Shown here: positions 1 to 9,464 of the stretch, piece after piece
How positions within the stretch are numbered: the first letter of the stretch is position 1
Layout: the number at the start of each line of letters is the position of its first letter
DNA from: Streptomyces sp. NBC_01707
GTDB lineage: Bacteria; Actinomycetota; Actinomycetes; Streptomycetales; Streptomycetaceae
Length of the DNA stretch: 64,000 nucleotides
Reading direction: 5' to 3'
Assembly: GCF_041438805.1 (NCBI RefSeq)
Contig: NZ_CP109190.1
Coordinates: 62,001 to 126,000, forward strand
Position numbers and translations under genes: made by a program
The notes under the pieces: model-generated
What the model saw: the letters and a program-made list of their open reading frames with translations, nothing else
Databases searched by the model: none
Told to the model about the DNA's origin: nothing

Positions 1-1181
1 TGGTCCAGCTCGGCGTCGTCCAGCTCGCGGCCACCGACGGTGAGCTGCCAGCGGAAGGTGAGCAACGTATCGGCACCAAGCACGGACGGCTGGTCAGAGC
101 CGGCCCTCTCGGCCGGCTCGACCACCGCGCGGGCGAGGAGTTCGCGGGCCAGCTCCTTCGGCCAGTGCACCTGGATCCCCGCGGCAGCCAGAGGGGCAGC
201 GGTTTCCCCGAGCAGCTCGGACACCTCGGTGTCCGAGAGCTCCAGCTCGGCGGGAGCGACGGCGGTGAGCAACCGGCCCAGCGGCGGCCAGGCCCTCGCG
301 GCCCGGCGCAGCGTCAGCAAAGTGTCGATCTTCGTACGCGGACCGAAAACGCCGCTGGCGGCCGACCGGCCCGACCAGATGTCCGCGGCGTCCGCCACCA
401 CGGTGGCGTCACCGAGGCTGTGCAGCTGGACGACAGCCCGGAAGGGACTGCCCCCGTCTTCGTCCTCCCAGGCGCCCGGATCGTCGATGTCGTCCCGGTC
501 GCGGGCGGGCAGGCCGGGGAGCTCCAGCCGCAGGGAGACTCGTACCCCCGCATCCAGCCCGGCGGCGACCTCCGCCGCCCAGCCGCGCTGGTGGGGAACC
601 GGCTGCGGCGCCTGAGCGGTCCAGGCCGTGGCGCCGGCGGCCGCCGGTGCGGCGGGCGTACGGGGCAGCGCATCGGCCACCGCGTCCAGGAAGGCCCGCA
701 ACAGCGGCTCGGCCTCGGGCAGGCGAACCGGCGCCGGTCCGGCCAGCGGCACCGCCCGGGCCTCGGGCGGCATCGCAGCAGCCAACTCCCGCACCCGCGC
801 CACGTCCTGCTGGTCGTACGGCCCGATACGCCAGGCGTCGAAACCACCGGGGCTGACACCGGGCAAGAGTCTGCCACGGGCGAGGAGTTGCAGAGCAAGC
901 ACACTCGCCGCGCCCCAGAACGCGGCGGCCCGGTCCGCTCCCGGCACACCGCGCATCCGGCCAAGGGCGGGCAGGGCCTGGGAGACCGGCACGATCGTGG
1001 CGTCGACATCACGGCGCCGCACAGAAACACCATGCGGCCTCACCACGGTCAGCCGGCCGGTCACCGCGGGCGGAGCTTGGCCGTCGGTACGCCAGAACGC
1101 CACCCGGCCAAGCCGGGGCGGGTCAGCGGGCAGGAAAACAGCAGCGCAGGCAGCCAGCTCCCCGAGCCGGGCCGGGTCCAT
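1..1181 (-). CDS. SNF2-family DEAD/DEAH-box helicase, N-terminal part (runs off left edge)
   Basis: An open minus-strand frame with no stop from about 1247 to the window edge. From the ATG at 1181 it begins MDPARLGELAACAAVFLPAD and continues through LHSLGDATVVADAADIW to LTFRWQLTVGGRELDD at the edge. The N-terminal AAVFLPADPPRLGRVAFW and the LTFRWQLTVGG segment match the conserved region ahead of the helicase core in the large actinobacterial SNF2 helicases, so the motor domains should lie beyond base 1. A GTG at 1247 is an alternative start. It would act on DNA as an ATPase/translocase. The family call rests on remembered motifs; the helicase motifs are outside the window. Confidence 0.75.
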   Translation of the reverse strand, partial: MDPARLGELAACAAVFLPADPPRLGRVAFWRTDGQAPPAVTGRLTVVRPHGVSVRRRDVDATIVPVSQALPALGRMRGVPGADRAAAFWGAASVLALQLLARGRLLPGVSPGGFDAWRIGPYDQQDVARVRELAAAMPPEARAVPLAGPAPVRLPEAEPLLRAFLDAVADALPRTPAAPAAAGATAWTAQAPQPVPHQRGWAAEVAAGLDAGVRVSLRLELPGLPARDRDDIDDPGAWEDEDGGSPFRAVVQLHSLGDATVVADAADIWSGRSAASGVFGPRTKIDTLLTLRRAARAWPPLGRLLTAVAPAELELSDTEVSELLGETAAPLAAAGIQVHWPKELARELLARAVVEPAERAGSDQPSVLGADTLLTFRWQLTVGGRELDDAELD

Positions 1182-1330
1182 GACAGCCGGTGCCGAGGTG
1201 GAAATCTCATCGTCGTCAGTCTCGATGACATCAGGGCCGGTCGCCACGGAGGTGAGCTGCTTTCGATCCGAAATTGCGCGGCAGGTATCAAGCCGCCCAT
1301 CGAGCGTAACCGAGCCGGGCACCGAGCCGC

Positions 1331-1379
1331 TGCTGAACTCCGCTCCCCGGCCAGGGAGCCAGGGAACGGGAGTTCAGCA
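1331..1379. repeat. Perfect 10-bp inverted repeat (hairpin) upstream of the helicase gene
   Basis: TGCTGAACTC at 1331-1340 is the exact reverse complement of GAGTTCAGCA at 1370-1379, with a 29-base GC-rich interval that can pair internally (GCTCCC/GGGAGC). It lies between the divergently oriented helicase gene and the first transposon gene. It could be an operator, a terminator or part of a transposon end; sequence alone does not decide. Confidence 0.5.
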
Positions 1380-1535
1380 ATGCCGCGCGCGGGGTGTCAG
1401 GGGCGGCGTAGTGGATGGCGACAACTGCTGTCAGCCGTATGCCGATACTGGTCAGCTGAGTGCCGAAGACCTGGCACACCTAAAGACTCGGGCGGCAAAA
1501 CGTGCTGTCCGTCTCGATTGTCGACACCCAGGGGC

Positions 1536-3043
1536 ATGCACCCGGCGAGGGCAGCTGCCGAGGACGAAAGCGGCCCGTCGGCGGTGTTCTGGCCCCAGAC
1601 CGGGCGGGCGGCAGCGATGCCCCGGCTGCTGGACCTCGACGAACGCGGGGAACTGACCGCTGCGCATGTACGTCTGGTCGCCCAGGCGTTGGGGAAATCG
1701 GAGCGGACCGTGTGGCGGTGGCTGGCCGCCGCGCTTCAAGATCAGCGCTTCGCTCGGGTAGAGGCGTCGCGCTTCACAATCACGGCGGAGATCCGGCGGC
1801 TGCTGGCGCTGTGGGGCGGTAACGCCTCCCGGGTCCACGCCGAGCTGATGCAGCGAGCGGCCGAGGATCCGGACGCGCCGGCGGTGCCGTCCCTGTCGAC
1901 GCTGCACCGGGCGATCCGCCGGGACCTGACCCGCGGAGAGCGGGCCGGACTGAAAAGCGGAGAGGCCGCGCGGCGCGCGCACGACGTGTTCGGGCAGCGG
2001 CCACCGACGCACCGCAACGCCGTATGGGAAGGCGACCACAAGCACGTGCCCGTCGAGGTCAACGTCGAGGGTGAACTGGCCACGCCGTGGGTGACCTGGT
2101 TCATCGACTGCGCCACCAAAGCGATCACCGGGGTCGCGGTCACCGCGCACGCGCCGAGCCGCGACGCGGTGCTGGCCTCCTTACGGATCGCGATCACCCG
2201 CAGCGAGCCGTTCGGCCCGTGGGCGGGCTGCCCGGTCAGATCCGGGTGGATCGGGGCAAGGAGTTCTTGTGCGCGACGGTCACCGCGGCGATGGGCGCGC
2301 TCGCCGTCCCCGTGACTGACCTGCCCGCCTACGCCCCGCATCTCAAGGGCACCATCGAGGCGCTGAACGAACGGTCGAGGAGATGTTCCTCGTCTCACTC
2401 CCCCGCTACACCGGCCGCCAGAATCTCACCGGCGGCCGGCTCGCCGACCCCGAGGCCCCGCCCTTGACGTACGAGGCGTTCGTGGTGCTGCTGCTGGTTG
2501 GGTGACCTGGTGGAACACCCGTCATCACCCGTCCGCGTTGAACGGGAAAACCCCCGTCGAGGCGTGGCAGGCCGACGCGACGCCGCTGACGGATGTGTCC
2601 ACCGCGCAACTGGCGACGTTCGCGCTGGAGGACGACGGCCGTACGTACACGATCACCACCAGCGGAGTGCGGTGGCGCCGCCGCGACTACCTCGCCCCCT
2701 GGATGAACGGCCGCACCGGCACCAAAGTCTCGGTACGCCACCTCCGCCACCACGACGACACCATCGAACTCTTCGACGCCACCACCGGCCACCACCTCGG
2801 GTCGGCGTTCCTGGCCGCCGCGGCAAGCCGGGAACAGATCCGCTCCGTCCAGGCCGCACGCACCGCGGCCGCCCGGCGGCTCAAGGCCGATCTGAAGGCC
2901 GCGGAGAAGCTGCGCCGCCAGCGCTTCGAAGCCTCCAAGGCCTCTCACTTCTTCGACCTCCGCGCAGGCCAAAGAGGAACTGGGCGCGGCAGCGCAGACG
3001 GACCGCCGCGCGCTGGCCCGTCCCGATCTCGGAACAAGCTGAT
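1536..3043 (+). pseudogene. DDE transposase of a Mu/Tn7/Tn5053-like (TniA/TnsB-type) transposon, multiply frameshifted
   Basis: N-terminal helix-turn-helix text (VRLVAQALGKSERTVWRWL) is followed by an RNase H-fold integrase core: WEGDHKHVPVEV (first Asp), then IRVDRGKEFLCATVTAAMGA (second Asp), the APHLKGTIEALN segment with the expected Glu, and a C-terminal domain (WNTRHHPSALNGKTPVEAW). The frame changes near 2220, 2372, 2500 and 2958, each time in the same direction, as if one base were missing. The last frame ends QAKEELGAAAQTDRRALARP then LGTS and a TGA at 3041-3043, overlapping the ATPase start as in intact operons. The protein would cut and join transposon ends. As read it cannot be made whole. 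Confidence 0.8.
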
Positions 3044-3818
3044 GATCGCTGATCTGGACTACGGGCTGCTGCCCGACGAGAGCGAAGACCACTTCCTCGG
3101 CCTGGAGCAGGCACAGCTGGTCGGCACCGACACGCTGCTGACCACCCGGGACAACATCGAGGCCGTCATCGAGGCAAAGGCCATGATGTGCGTCTACGGA
3201 CCGGCCGGATCCGGGAAGACGATGTCGGTGAACTCCGCGCTGCGCCACCTCGCCCCGGACATCACCCACCGCCTGGAACTACGGGCCGGACCCACCCCCA
3301 GGGACATCCGCCACGGTCTCTTCCAGGCGCTGGGGCTGCCGGGTGAGCCGCCGGCCCGCCCGATCGAATTCGACACCCTCCTCAAGGAGGCACTCGCCGA
3401 GGAGTTCCGGGTCCTGGTCTGTGACGAGGCGCAGTGGATGAAGAAGACCGGGTTCGAGTTCTGGCGCCACCTGTGGGACGACAAACGCACCAACATCGCA
3501 GTGATCTTCGCCGGAGGCGACGGCTGCTACAAGGTCCTGCGACGCGAACCCATGCTGGCTACCAGGATCTTCATCTGGCAGGAATTCACCCGCATGTCCA
3601 AAGACGAGGTACGGACCACGATCCCCGCCTTCCACCCCGTCTGGACGGACGTGGACACCGCGTTGATCGACGCGATCGACAAGCAGGCCGCCCACGGAAG
3701 CTTCCGCAACTGGGCCAACATCACCACCCACGTCCTCGCCGGTATGAAGAAACTCAACCTCAAGCAGGTCGACGAAAACCTCGTGCGCTGGGTCTACAGC
3801 AAGATCGGCGGCATGTAG
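3042..3818 (+). CDS. TniB/TnsC/MuB-like AAA+ ATPase of the transposon
   Basis: The ATG at 3042 overlaps the transposase stop (TGATGA). About 258 residues. Walker A is YGPAGSGKTMS and Walker B is FRVLVCDEAQWM (DEAQ), followed by a sensor-like VIFAGG and a helical C-terminus. In Tn7, Mu and Tn5053 elements this partner binds target DNA with ATP and activates the transposase. The frame is intact although both neighbours are broken. The long upstream extension of this frame (2502-3041) belongs to the transposase relic, so the start was set at 3042. Confidence 0.82.
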   Translation: MIADLDYGLLPDESEDHFLGLEQAQLVGTDTLLTTRDNIEAVIEAKAMMCVYGPAGSGKTMSVNSALRHLAPDITHRLELRAGPTPRDIRHGLFQALGLPGEPPARPIEFDTLLKEALAEEFRVLVCDEAQWMKKTGFEFWRHLWDDKRTNIAVIFAGGDGCYKVLRREPMLATRIFIWQEFTRMSKDEVRTTIPAFHPVWTDVDTALIDAIDKQAAHGSFRNWANITTHVLAGMKKLNLKQVDENLVRWVYSKIGGM

Positions 3819-4824
3819 TGACCGCCGGCGGCCCTCCCCCGGTCACCGTCCTCATCGACAAGACCGACCACCCCGACTGGACAGCCACCGCACACGCCGC
3901 ACACGACCCGGCCCTGGGACGTCTGACCATCGACCCCAGTCCCGCCAACGGCGCACCCGCCGCCCTCGCCCACGACCTCCTCTACGCCCTGGGCAAACGC
4001 CTCCCCCAAGGCGGAGAAATCTACGGAACCTGGGCCGACTCCCAACGCCCCGCATGGGGCGCAGCCTGCGCCTGGGTACTCGCCCACCACATCGGACACC
4101 TGATCGTCTGCCGCACCGACCGCCTCACCGGCCGCCCGCCAAAGACAACTCCTCGCCATGCGCGAGCGGTGCGGTATCCGCCTCACTCTCCTGTGGCACC
4201 GGCCTGTCAGCCCCGAGGTGAAGACGCTCCTCGAGCAGACCCCGTACCAGATCATCGACCGTCTCCCCCAGGCCCGGGTCGACTTGGGCCTGGGCGCGTA
4301 CACGCCGACGGGTGAGGGGATAAAGCAGCATCAGCCACGGCAACCGTCGCGCCAGCAGGATGACAGTCAATGGATCGCCCTTCGGCCGCCTTCCGCCGGC
4401 GTCGTCGTGCACCGCCCCGCACGGGCCCCGTGCCAGGGCGCATCAGAGGCCGCCCCCACAAGCCCACCGTCAACGCACCGCCATGACCGCACCTCTCGCA
4501 GCGCGGAAGTCCTCTCCGCCCGCCTCGGCACGGTCGCGCACCCCCTGCACGCCGCGGCCCTGACCATCCACGCCGTCACCGCAGCTGACCTCAACCAGCT
4601 CTCGCTCATCCGCGGCATCGACATCAACGAGGCCGCGACCGTCGTCAAAGTCCACGGCAGTGCGGCCCAGGACCCGCCCCCTGATACACGCCGCCCGCAT
4701 CCACGGACAACTCAACGACCGCGCCCCCGAAAACCCACTCCTCCCCCTCATCGCCGTCCGACAGGGGCACCAACTCCACCGCTCCGCGGCAGGAATCCGC
4801 TACACCCTGGCCCCCACCCCGTAA
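3818..4824 (+). pseudogene. Third transposon gene, unrecognised protein, frameshifted
   Basis: A GTG at 3818 overlaps the ATPase stop by one base and opens VTAGGPPPVTVLIDKTDHPD, continuing through GEIYGTWADSQRPAWGAACAW and HHIGHLIVCRTDRLTGRPP. Sense text then moves to another frame near 4140 (RQLLAMRERCGIRLTLLWHR), and again near 4680 (LIHAARIHGQLNDRAPENP, ending AAGIRYTLAPTP and TAA at 4822-4824). Position and coupling suggest an accessory gene of the transposon in the slot where a TniQ-like factor can sit, but I recognise no TniQ motif and assign no function. Confidence 0.5.
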
Positions 4825-5008
4825 AGACCGACCGGCTCCGGTCCCTCACCCCACACACACCTCACCAGCAGAAACGCCTTCCAGGCCATACCGATCTGCA
4901 ACCGAATGACCTGCACATCGTCAAAAACGTCAGCACTGAACCGGCATCCGTGTCACCACTCGAAACCCGACTCACATCCCGCTGAACAGCACAAACCCGA
5001 TGACAACC

Positions 5009-5045
5009 ACACTGACAAAACCATGCCGAACCAACACTGACAAAA
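5009..5045. repeat. Twice-repeated ACACTGACAAAA, candidate transposon right end
   Basis: ACACTGACAAAA occurs at 5009-5020 and again at 5034-5045, spaced 25 bp. On the opposite strand it reads TTTTGTCAGTGT, the kind of TGT-beginning tandem transposase-binding site found at the ends of Tn7/Tn5053-type elements. The sequence turns into a helicase coding relic immediately after it. A possible partner lies near 1428 (TGTCAGCC with a GGTCAGC-like copy 20 bp on). Inference only. Confidence 0.35.
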
Positions 5046-5748
5046 AGTTGCAGATCATCACAGCGTTCGCCGAAAACCTCGCCGCAGCCCGCGCGTACTA
5101 CGCACAGGCCGGCACCCTGGCCGCCCCTCGGCACGCGACCGCCCTCGACAGGCCGGTGGGGCAATGGCTCACCAACCTCCGACGCCCCGGCGGACTCGGC
5201 AAAGACCCCGAACGCGCAGCACGACGCGCCCAGCAACTCGCCGCCATCGACCCCGACTGGAACCCCGGACAACTCGGCTGGACCGTCGACTGGCAACGCC
5301 ACTACACCGGCCTGACCGCGCTCCTCGCGGGCGGTGCCGGCCTCGAGGAGATCGTGCCCGGCGTCACCCACCGGGGCGATGACATCGGGCGCTGGCTCGC
5401 ACGGCAAGCCCGCGACTGGGCGCAACTCAACCCGGAGCAGCAACACCGCTTGGGAGAGGCGGGCGTGAAACCGGCCGTACGGCCCCACAAGGCCACAGCA
5501 CGAACCAACACGAAGACTGTGGGGCAGCGAAGGCCTCCGACGCGTTCCAGCGGGGCGTAGCAGCCCTCCAGCAATACATTGCGCGAGAGGGGAAGCACGT
5601 GGTTGGCAGGCAGCACGTCGAAGAACGCCCCGACGGCACCCCCGTACGCCTGGGCGTATTTCTCAGCAACCAGAAAAACCGCCGCGACCGGCTCAGTGAA
5701 CAGCAGCTCGCGGCCCTCGCCAACCTCGGATACGACTGGGCAGCGTAG
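5046..5748 (+). pseudogene. C-terminal fragment of a helicase with helicase-associated repeats
   Basis: From 5046 the frame reads KLQIITAFAENLAAARAYYA, then LARQARDWAQLNPEQQHRLG. After a frameshift near 5535 the sense frame ends VAALQQYIAREGKHVVGRQH and EQQLAALANLGYDWAA, stop 5746-5748. These W- and G-rich helical repeats with an ending like LAALGYDWA match the helicase-associated (HA) domain at the C-terminus of many Streptomyces plasmid and chromosomal helicases. The helicase core is missing, apparently cut off by the transposon to its left. Confidence 0.65.
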
Positions 5749-5873
5749 GGCCCATAGCGCGATGGCGGAGCAGCACCCGTAGAAGGCGGGGGTGAGGGCG
5801 TAGACGTTGCGGGTGCGGTAGGCGCCCGCCGCCTGCCTACTCTGGCGTCCTGTCGCCTTTCACGCGAGTCAAC

Positions 5874-8594
5874 TCAGCCTCGCGCGGAGTCCAAGTTCTC
5901 GCGAACCAGAGCCGACAACTGATGTGAGCTCCCAAGTACTCGATCGCAGACCACCAGTACCTCCTCCCACATGAGGATGGCCCGGCCCGGATCGCCCGAC
6001 TTCATATACGCGTAGGCCAGGTTGTTGCGGGAGGACAGGGTGTCCGGATGGTCGCCTCCAAAGACACGCTCGCGGTCGGCGAGCGTTCGCTCAAGCAGCG
6101 TAATCGCCCGCTTGAGGTCGTCGGCCTCGAAGTACGCAATAGCCAGGGCGTTACGGGAGACTAGGGTGTCCGGGTGTCCGTCCCCTCGAATGCGCTGGTA
6201 GCTGGCAAGCGTCCGCTCGTGTAGCAGGATCGCCCGCGCCGGATCGCCCGCCCTCGAATACGCGTTGGCCAGGTTGAAGCGGGCGTCCAGGGTGGCCCGG
6301 TGGTCGCCTCCAAGGACGCGCTCATAGTCTGCAACGGCTCGCTCAAACAGCGGCATCGCCCGCTCCCGATCGCCCGCCGCTTCGTACGCAATAGCCAGAC
6401 CGTGGCGGGCGTCCAAGGTATTCGGGTGGTCGTCTCCAAGGACGCGCTCACGGTCTGCAACCGCCCGCTCGAACAGCGGAATCGCCCGCTCCCGATCGCC
6501 CGCCCCCGAATACGCATCAGCCAGGTCGTAGCGGGCGTCCAGGGTGGCCCGGTGGTCGCCTCCAAGGACGCGCTCATAGTCTGCAACGGCTCGCTCAAAC
6601 AGCGGCATCGCCCGCTCCCGATCGCCCGCCGCTTCGTACGCAATAGCCAGACCGTGGCGGGCGTCCAAGGTATTCGGGTGGTCGTCTCCAAGGACGCGCT
6701 CACGGTCTGCAACCGCCCGCTCGAACAGCGGAATCGCCCGCTCCCGATCGCCCGCCCTCGAATACGCGTTGGCCAGGTTGAAGCGGGACTGCAGTGTGTC
6801 CGGGTGGTCAGCTCCGAGCACGCGTTCGCGGTGGGCGAGCGTCCGCTCGAACAGCGGGATCGCCCGCTCCAGGTCTTCGGCCTCGTAGCACGCGATGGCC
6901 AGGTTATTGCGGGAGGACAGGGTGTCCGGATGGTCGCCTCCAAGGACACGCTCGCGGTCGGCAAGCGTCCGCTCGTGCAGTTGGATCGCCCTGTCCAGGT
7001 GCCCGGAGTCTGCGTACGCGATAGCCAGGCCGTTACGGGAGGCCAGGGTGTCCGGGTGGTCATCTCCAAGGACACGCTCGCGGTCGGCAAGCGTCCGCTC
7101 GTGCAGCAGAGTCGCCCGCTCCAAGTCCCCGGCCCGGAGAAACGTGGTGGCCCTAGCGCTCTGGGACTTCAGTGTGTCCGGATGGTCCCGGCCCAGTACC
7201 TGGGCGTTGCCGGCGTGGGCGCGTGCGAGGTAGGCGATGGCGGGTGCGAAGGCCCCTTGCTCTCGCTGATAGTCACCTGCCAGGAACAGGAGTCGGGTGG
7301 TGTCGGTGGTGTCGAGTTGGGGTGCGCTGCTGCTCGCCAGTGCGCCAACGTGTGGGAGGAGTTCCCGGCAGCGTGGCCAGTTCGTCGGCACCCCCGTCTC
7401 ATCTGGAAATACCGTGAGGAGTTGGCGGGTGGCCTGTTCGCGGGCGGTAGTCGTGGTGTCGGTTTGTGGGGTGCGGGCGAGGGCTTGGACGAGGCGGTGG
7501 ACGGAGAGCGTTCCGTCCGGATTGTCGGTGATCATGCTGTAGGCGATGAGTCGGCCGATCGCGGTCGTGAGCGCCGGTGGTGGAGCGAGTCCGTCGAGGA
7601 GGGTGCGCGGGATGTGGTCGGGGGCGTACCAGGCGAGAAGGCGGAGGATTTGTTCGGCGATGGGGGTGGTGGTAAGGCGGTGGAGGGTGAGGTGCCAGAT
7701 GCGTGCGACGGTGCGCTCGGCGTCGGTGCCCGCCGCACTCTCGGCGAGCATCTCGGCTGGCCACTGGCGGAGCATGTCCAGATAGCGCTGCGGGGTGGTG
7801 CCAGTTTCGTGGCAGTACGCGGCGGCTTGTTCGACGGCGATCGCGAGGTGGCCGAGGTCGGCGCACAGGTCAGGGGTCCCTTCGGTGTCGCGGGGGCCGT
7901 CGTGGGTGAGGATGCGGGTGAAGAGGTCGACGGCTTCGGTGGGGGTGAAGACGTCGAGGCGGATGGTGGCGGTGTGCAGGTGCCACCCCGTCGCCATGCG
8001 GGTTGTGATCAGGACCCGGCCGCGGGTAGTGAGCCGGTTGAGGAGCGGCTGTACGTCGGCGGGGGCGTCGACGTTGTCCAGGATCAGCAGCCAGTCGTCG
8101 TGACCTGCGAGCCAGGCCACCGCTCTTTCCTTCTGCAGTTCGGTGGGAAGGGAGGCGAGGCCGGGTTGGAGGGCGCGGGCGAGTTCGGCGAGGCTGGCGT
8201 CGATGGCGGCCGGGCTGTCGGCAGTGATCCACCAGCGCACTGGTGCGGTGGCCCGGTGCGCTGCCCAGTGGGCGGCGAGCGTGGACTTCCCGACCCCGCC
8301 CAGACCACTCACCGCCCGCAGCACCACCCCGCCCGGGTTCGTGAACGCCTCGTCCAGCAAGTCGAGGTGGCTGGTCCGGCCGATGAACAGATCGGTGCGC
8401 GGGATGTTCAACACCGGGCTCTTGGCGGCGTCGTCGGGTATCGGCCCGTACGCCTCGGCTGGCAGCGCGTTCTCGGCGTACACGGCCACCGAGTTCACCA
8501 GATCACGGCCCGCCGCGTTTGCCCCCTGGGACGCGGACACCTCCGGCGCGGCCGGCGTATCGTCCTGCTTGTCGCGGAGGCGTTTGCCCTTCAC
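5874..8594 (-). CDS. STAND-type NTPase with NB-ARC domain and TPR repeats
   Basis: 906 aa. Residues 1-60 are a linker containing SQGANAAGRDLVNS. The NB-ARC/STAND ATPase follows, with P-loop GLGGVGKST at 97-105, Walker B LLILDNVD at 169-176 and an ITTR sensor near 195. A winged-helix region leads to eleven 42-residue TPR units (about 435-900) of the kinesin-light-chain type (LGDDHPNTLDARHGLAIAYE). Such proteins are signalling switches; in bacteria they act as regulators or as sensors in anti-phage defence. The start overlaps the upstream membrane gene by 4 bp, so the two are translationally coupled. TPR units 5-6 and 7-8 are almost identical at DNA level, a recent 252-bp tandem duplication. 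Ligand unknown. Confidence 0.85.
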   Translation of the reverse strand: MKGKRLRDKQDDTPAAPEVSASQGANAAGRDLVNSVAVYAENALPAEAYGPIPDDAAKSPVLNIPRTDLFIGRTSHLDLLDEAFTNPGGVVLRAVSGLGGVGKSTLAAHWAAHRATAPVRWWITADSPAAIDASLAELARALQPGLASLPTELQKERAVAWLAGHDDWLLILDNVDAPADVQPLLNRLTTRGRVLITTRMATGWHLHTATIRLDVFTPTEAVDLFTRILTHDGPRDTEGTPDLCADLGHLAIAVEQAAAYCHETGTTPQRYLDMLRQWPAEMLAESAAGTDAERTVARIWHLTLHRLTTTPIAEQILRLLAWYAPDHIPRTLLDGLAPPPALTTAIGRLIAYSMITDNPDGTLSVHRLVQALARTPQTDTTTTAREQATRQLLTVFPDETGVPTNWPRCRELLPHVGALASSSAPQLDTTDTTRLLFLAGDYQREQGAFAPAIAYLARAHAGNAQVLGRDHPDTLKSQSARATTFLRAGDLERATLLHERTLADRERVLGDDHPDTLASRNGLAIAYADSGHLDRAIQLHERTLADRERVLGGDHPDTLSSRNNLAIACYEAEDLERAIPLFERTLAHRERVLGADHPDTLQSRFNLANAYSRAGDRERAIPLFERAVADRERVLGDDHPNTLDARHGLAIAYEAAGDRERAMPLFERAVADYERVLGGDHRATLDARYDLADAYSGAGDRERAIPLFERAVADRERVLGDDHPNTLDARHGLAIAYEAAGDRERAMPLFERAVADYERVLGGDHRATLDARFNLANAYSRAGDPARAILLHERTLASYQRIRGDGHPDTLVSRNALAIAYFEADDLKRAITLLERTLADRERVFGGDHPDTLSSRNNLAYAYMKSGDPGRAILMWEEVLVVCDRVLGSSHQLSALVRENLDSARG
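6300..6803. repeat. 252-bp tandem duplication inside the TPR region
   Basis: The interval 6300-6551 is repeated almost base for base in 6552-6803, equal to 84 codons or two TPR units. It keeps the reading frame and adds two TPRs. Near-identity compared with the diverged neighbouring TPR units indicates a recent event and a site that could expand or contract. Confidence 0.8.
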
Positions 8595-8998
8595 CGGCTG
8601 TGCTGCGCGGTCGAGCCTTCGATGTCTCCGCCTGCCGCATTCGACCCGCCCGACGCGTGAACCCCTGGGCCAGCCGGCCCCGCGACCGGAGCTGTGGTCG
8701 GGGCGGCGGTGTCCCGGGCGTGCACGTTACGGGCGCTCCCGCCAGCCGCGTTCGATCCACCCTCCGCACGAACCGACGGCGGCGGGACAGGTGTCGGGGC
8801 TGGTGGCGGCGGAGTTGAGGTCCTGAGCTGCCGCAACGCGACACCCAGCGCGGCGATACCCGCCACCGTGCCGACCACACCGGCAACCTGACTCGACCGC
8901 TCCAGATCCGCCGCTGTCACCCACACCAGCAGGCCCACCGCTGCACCGGCCCCGACCACTGCCAGCACCCACCAACACGCTCTCAACCAAATCCCCAT
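8591..8998 (-). CDS. Small membrane protein coupled to the STAND NTPase
   Basis: 135 aa. Two hydrophobic segments (about 6-27, WVLAVVGAGAAVGLLVWV, and 38-57, VAGVVGTVAGIAALGVAL) are followed by a Pro-rich cytoplasmic or linker tail holding two related motifs, AEGGSNAAGGSARNV and ASGGSNAAGGDIEGS. The NTPase N-terminus carries a similar motif (SQGANAAGRDL). The shared Asn-Ala-Ala-Gly motif and the 4-bp overlap suggest that the two products work together at the membrane. Motifs of this kind recur ahead of bacterial STAND proteins; their role here is inferred. Confidence 0.7.
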   Translation of the reverse strand: MGIWLRACWWVLAVVGAGAAVGLLVWVTAADLERSSQVAGVVGTVAGIAALGVALRQLRTSTPPPPAPTPVPPPSVRAEGGSNAAGGSARNVHARDTAAPTTAPVAGPAGPGVHASGGSNAAGGDIEGSTAQHSR

Positions 8999-9013
8999 GA
9001 CCCCATTCTCCCG

Positions 9014-9460
9014 TCACTCACACGATCCGTGCCGCTTGTTTCGGCAATCGTTCGGTGACGGCGTGTCCGGCCCGGGGATCACACCAGGCGCCCTGCTCCG
9101 GGACGCCCAAGTGCTGGCCGATCCCCCTGGGGCTCCAGGAGGTGCTGGCATCGCTTCGCGCGGGCGTACACGCAGCCCAGCAAGGCGGCCAGCTCCGTCA
9201 TCGTCTCCCGGGTGCGCTCGTCCAGATCCGGATCCCGCGAGCTGCGATGGGTCCTCGACCTCGAGGCGCCACACCACCCACCCGAAGTCCTTGAAGTCCT
9301 TCACGCGCCCCGTGTGACCCCCGCTGTATTTGGCCACGTCCCGCTCCCCTGCTTCGCCCAGCTCCGAGTCCAGTACATCAAGGCCCACCAGGCGGGCGGG
9401 AACGTTCGGCGGCACCTGGCCCGGACGAGCGACACACGGGCCCGGCTGAACCCGGCGCAC
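9014..9460 (-). pseudogene. Decayed reading frame, function unknown
   Basis: Minus-strand fragments look coding but sit in different frames: VAKYSGGHTGRVKDFKDFGW followed by VVWRLEVEDPS in one, and DPDLDERTRETMTELAALLG then CVYARAKRCQHLLEPQG in another. They would form one protein if a base were restored near 9235. No family was recognised. The region lies between the STAND gene and a relic of the Toprim gene. Confidence 0.35.
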
Positions 9461-9464
9461 CGGT

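Noticed and set aside
165..1535. Long plus-strand frame leading into the first transposase
   Set aside because: The minus strand codes for the helicase here; the plus frame has poor composition, and only the part after about 1536 matches the transposase.
6295..6803. Regular repeats considered as a CRISPR array
   Set aside because: The 126/252-bp periodicity is that of TPR codons inside an open gene; there are no short repeats with unique spacers.
6300..8660. 786-codon open frame on the plus strand over the STAND gene
   Set aside because: It is the complement of the TPR-coding repeats; its sequence mirrors them and has no domain of its own. Shadow frame.
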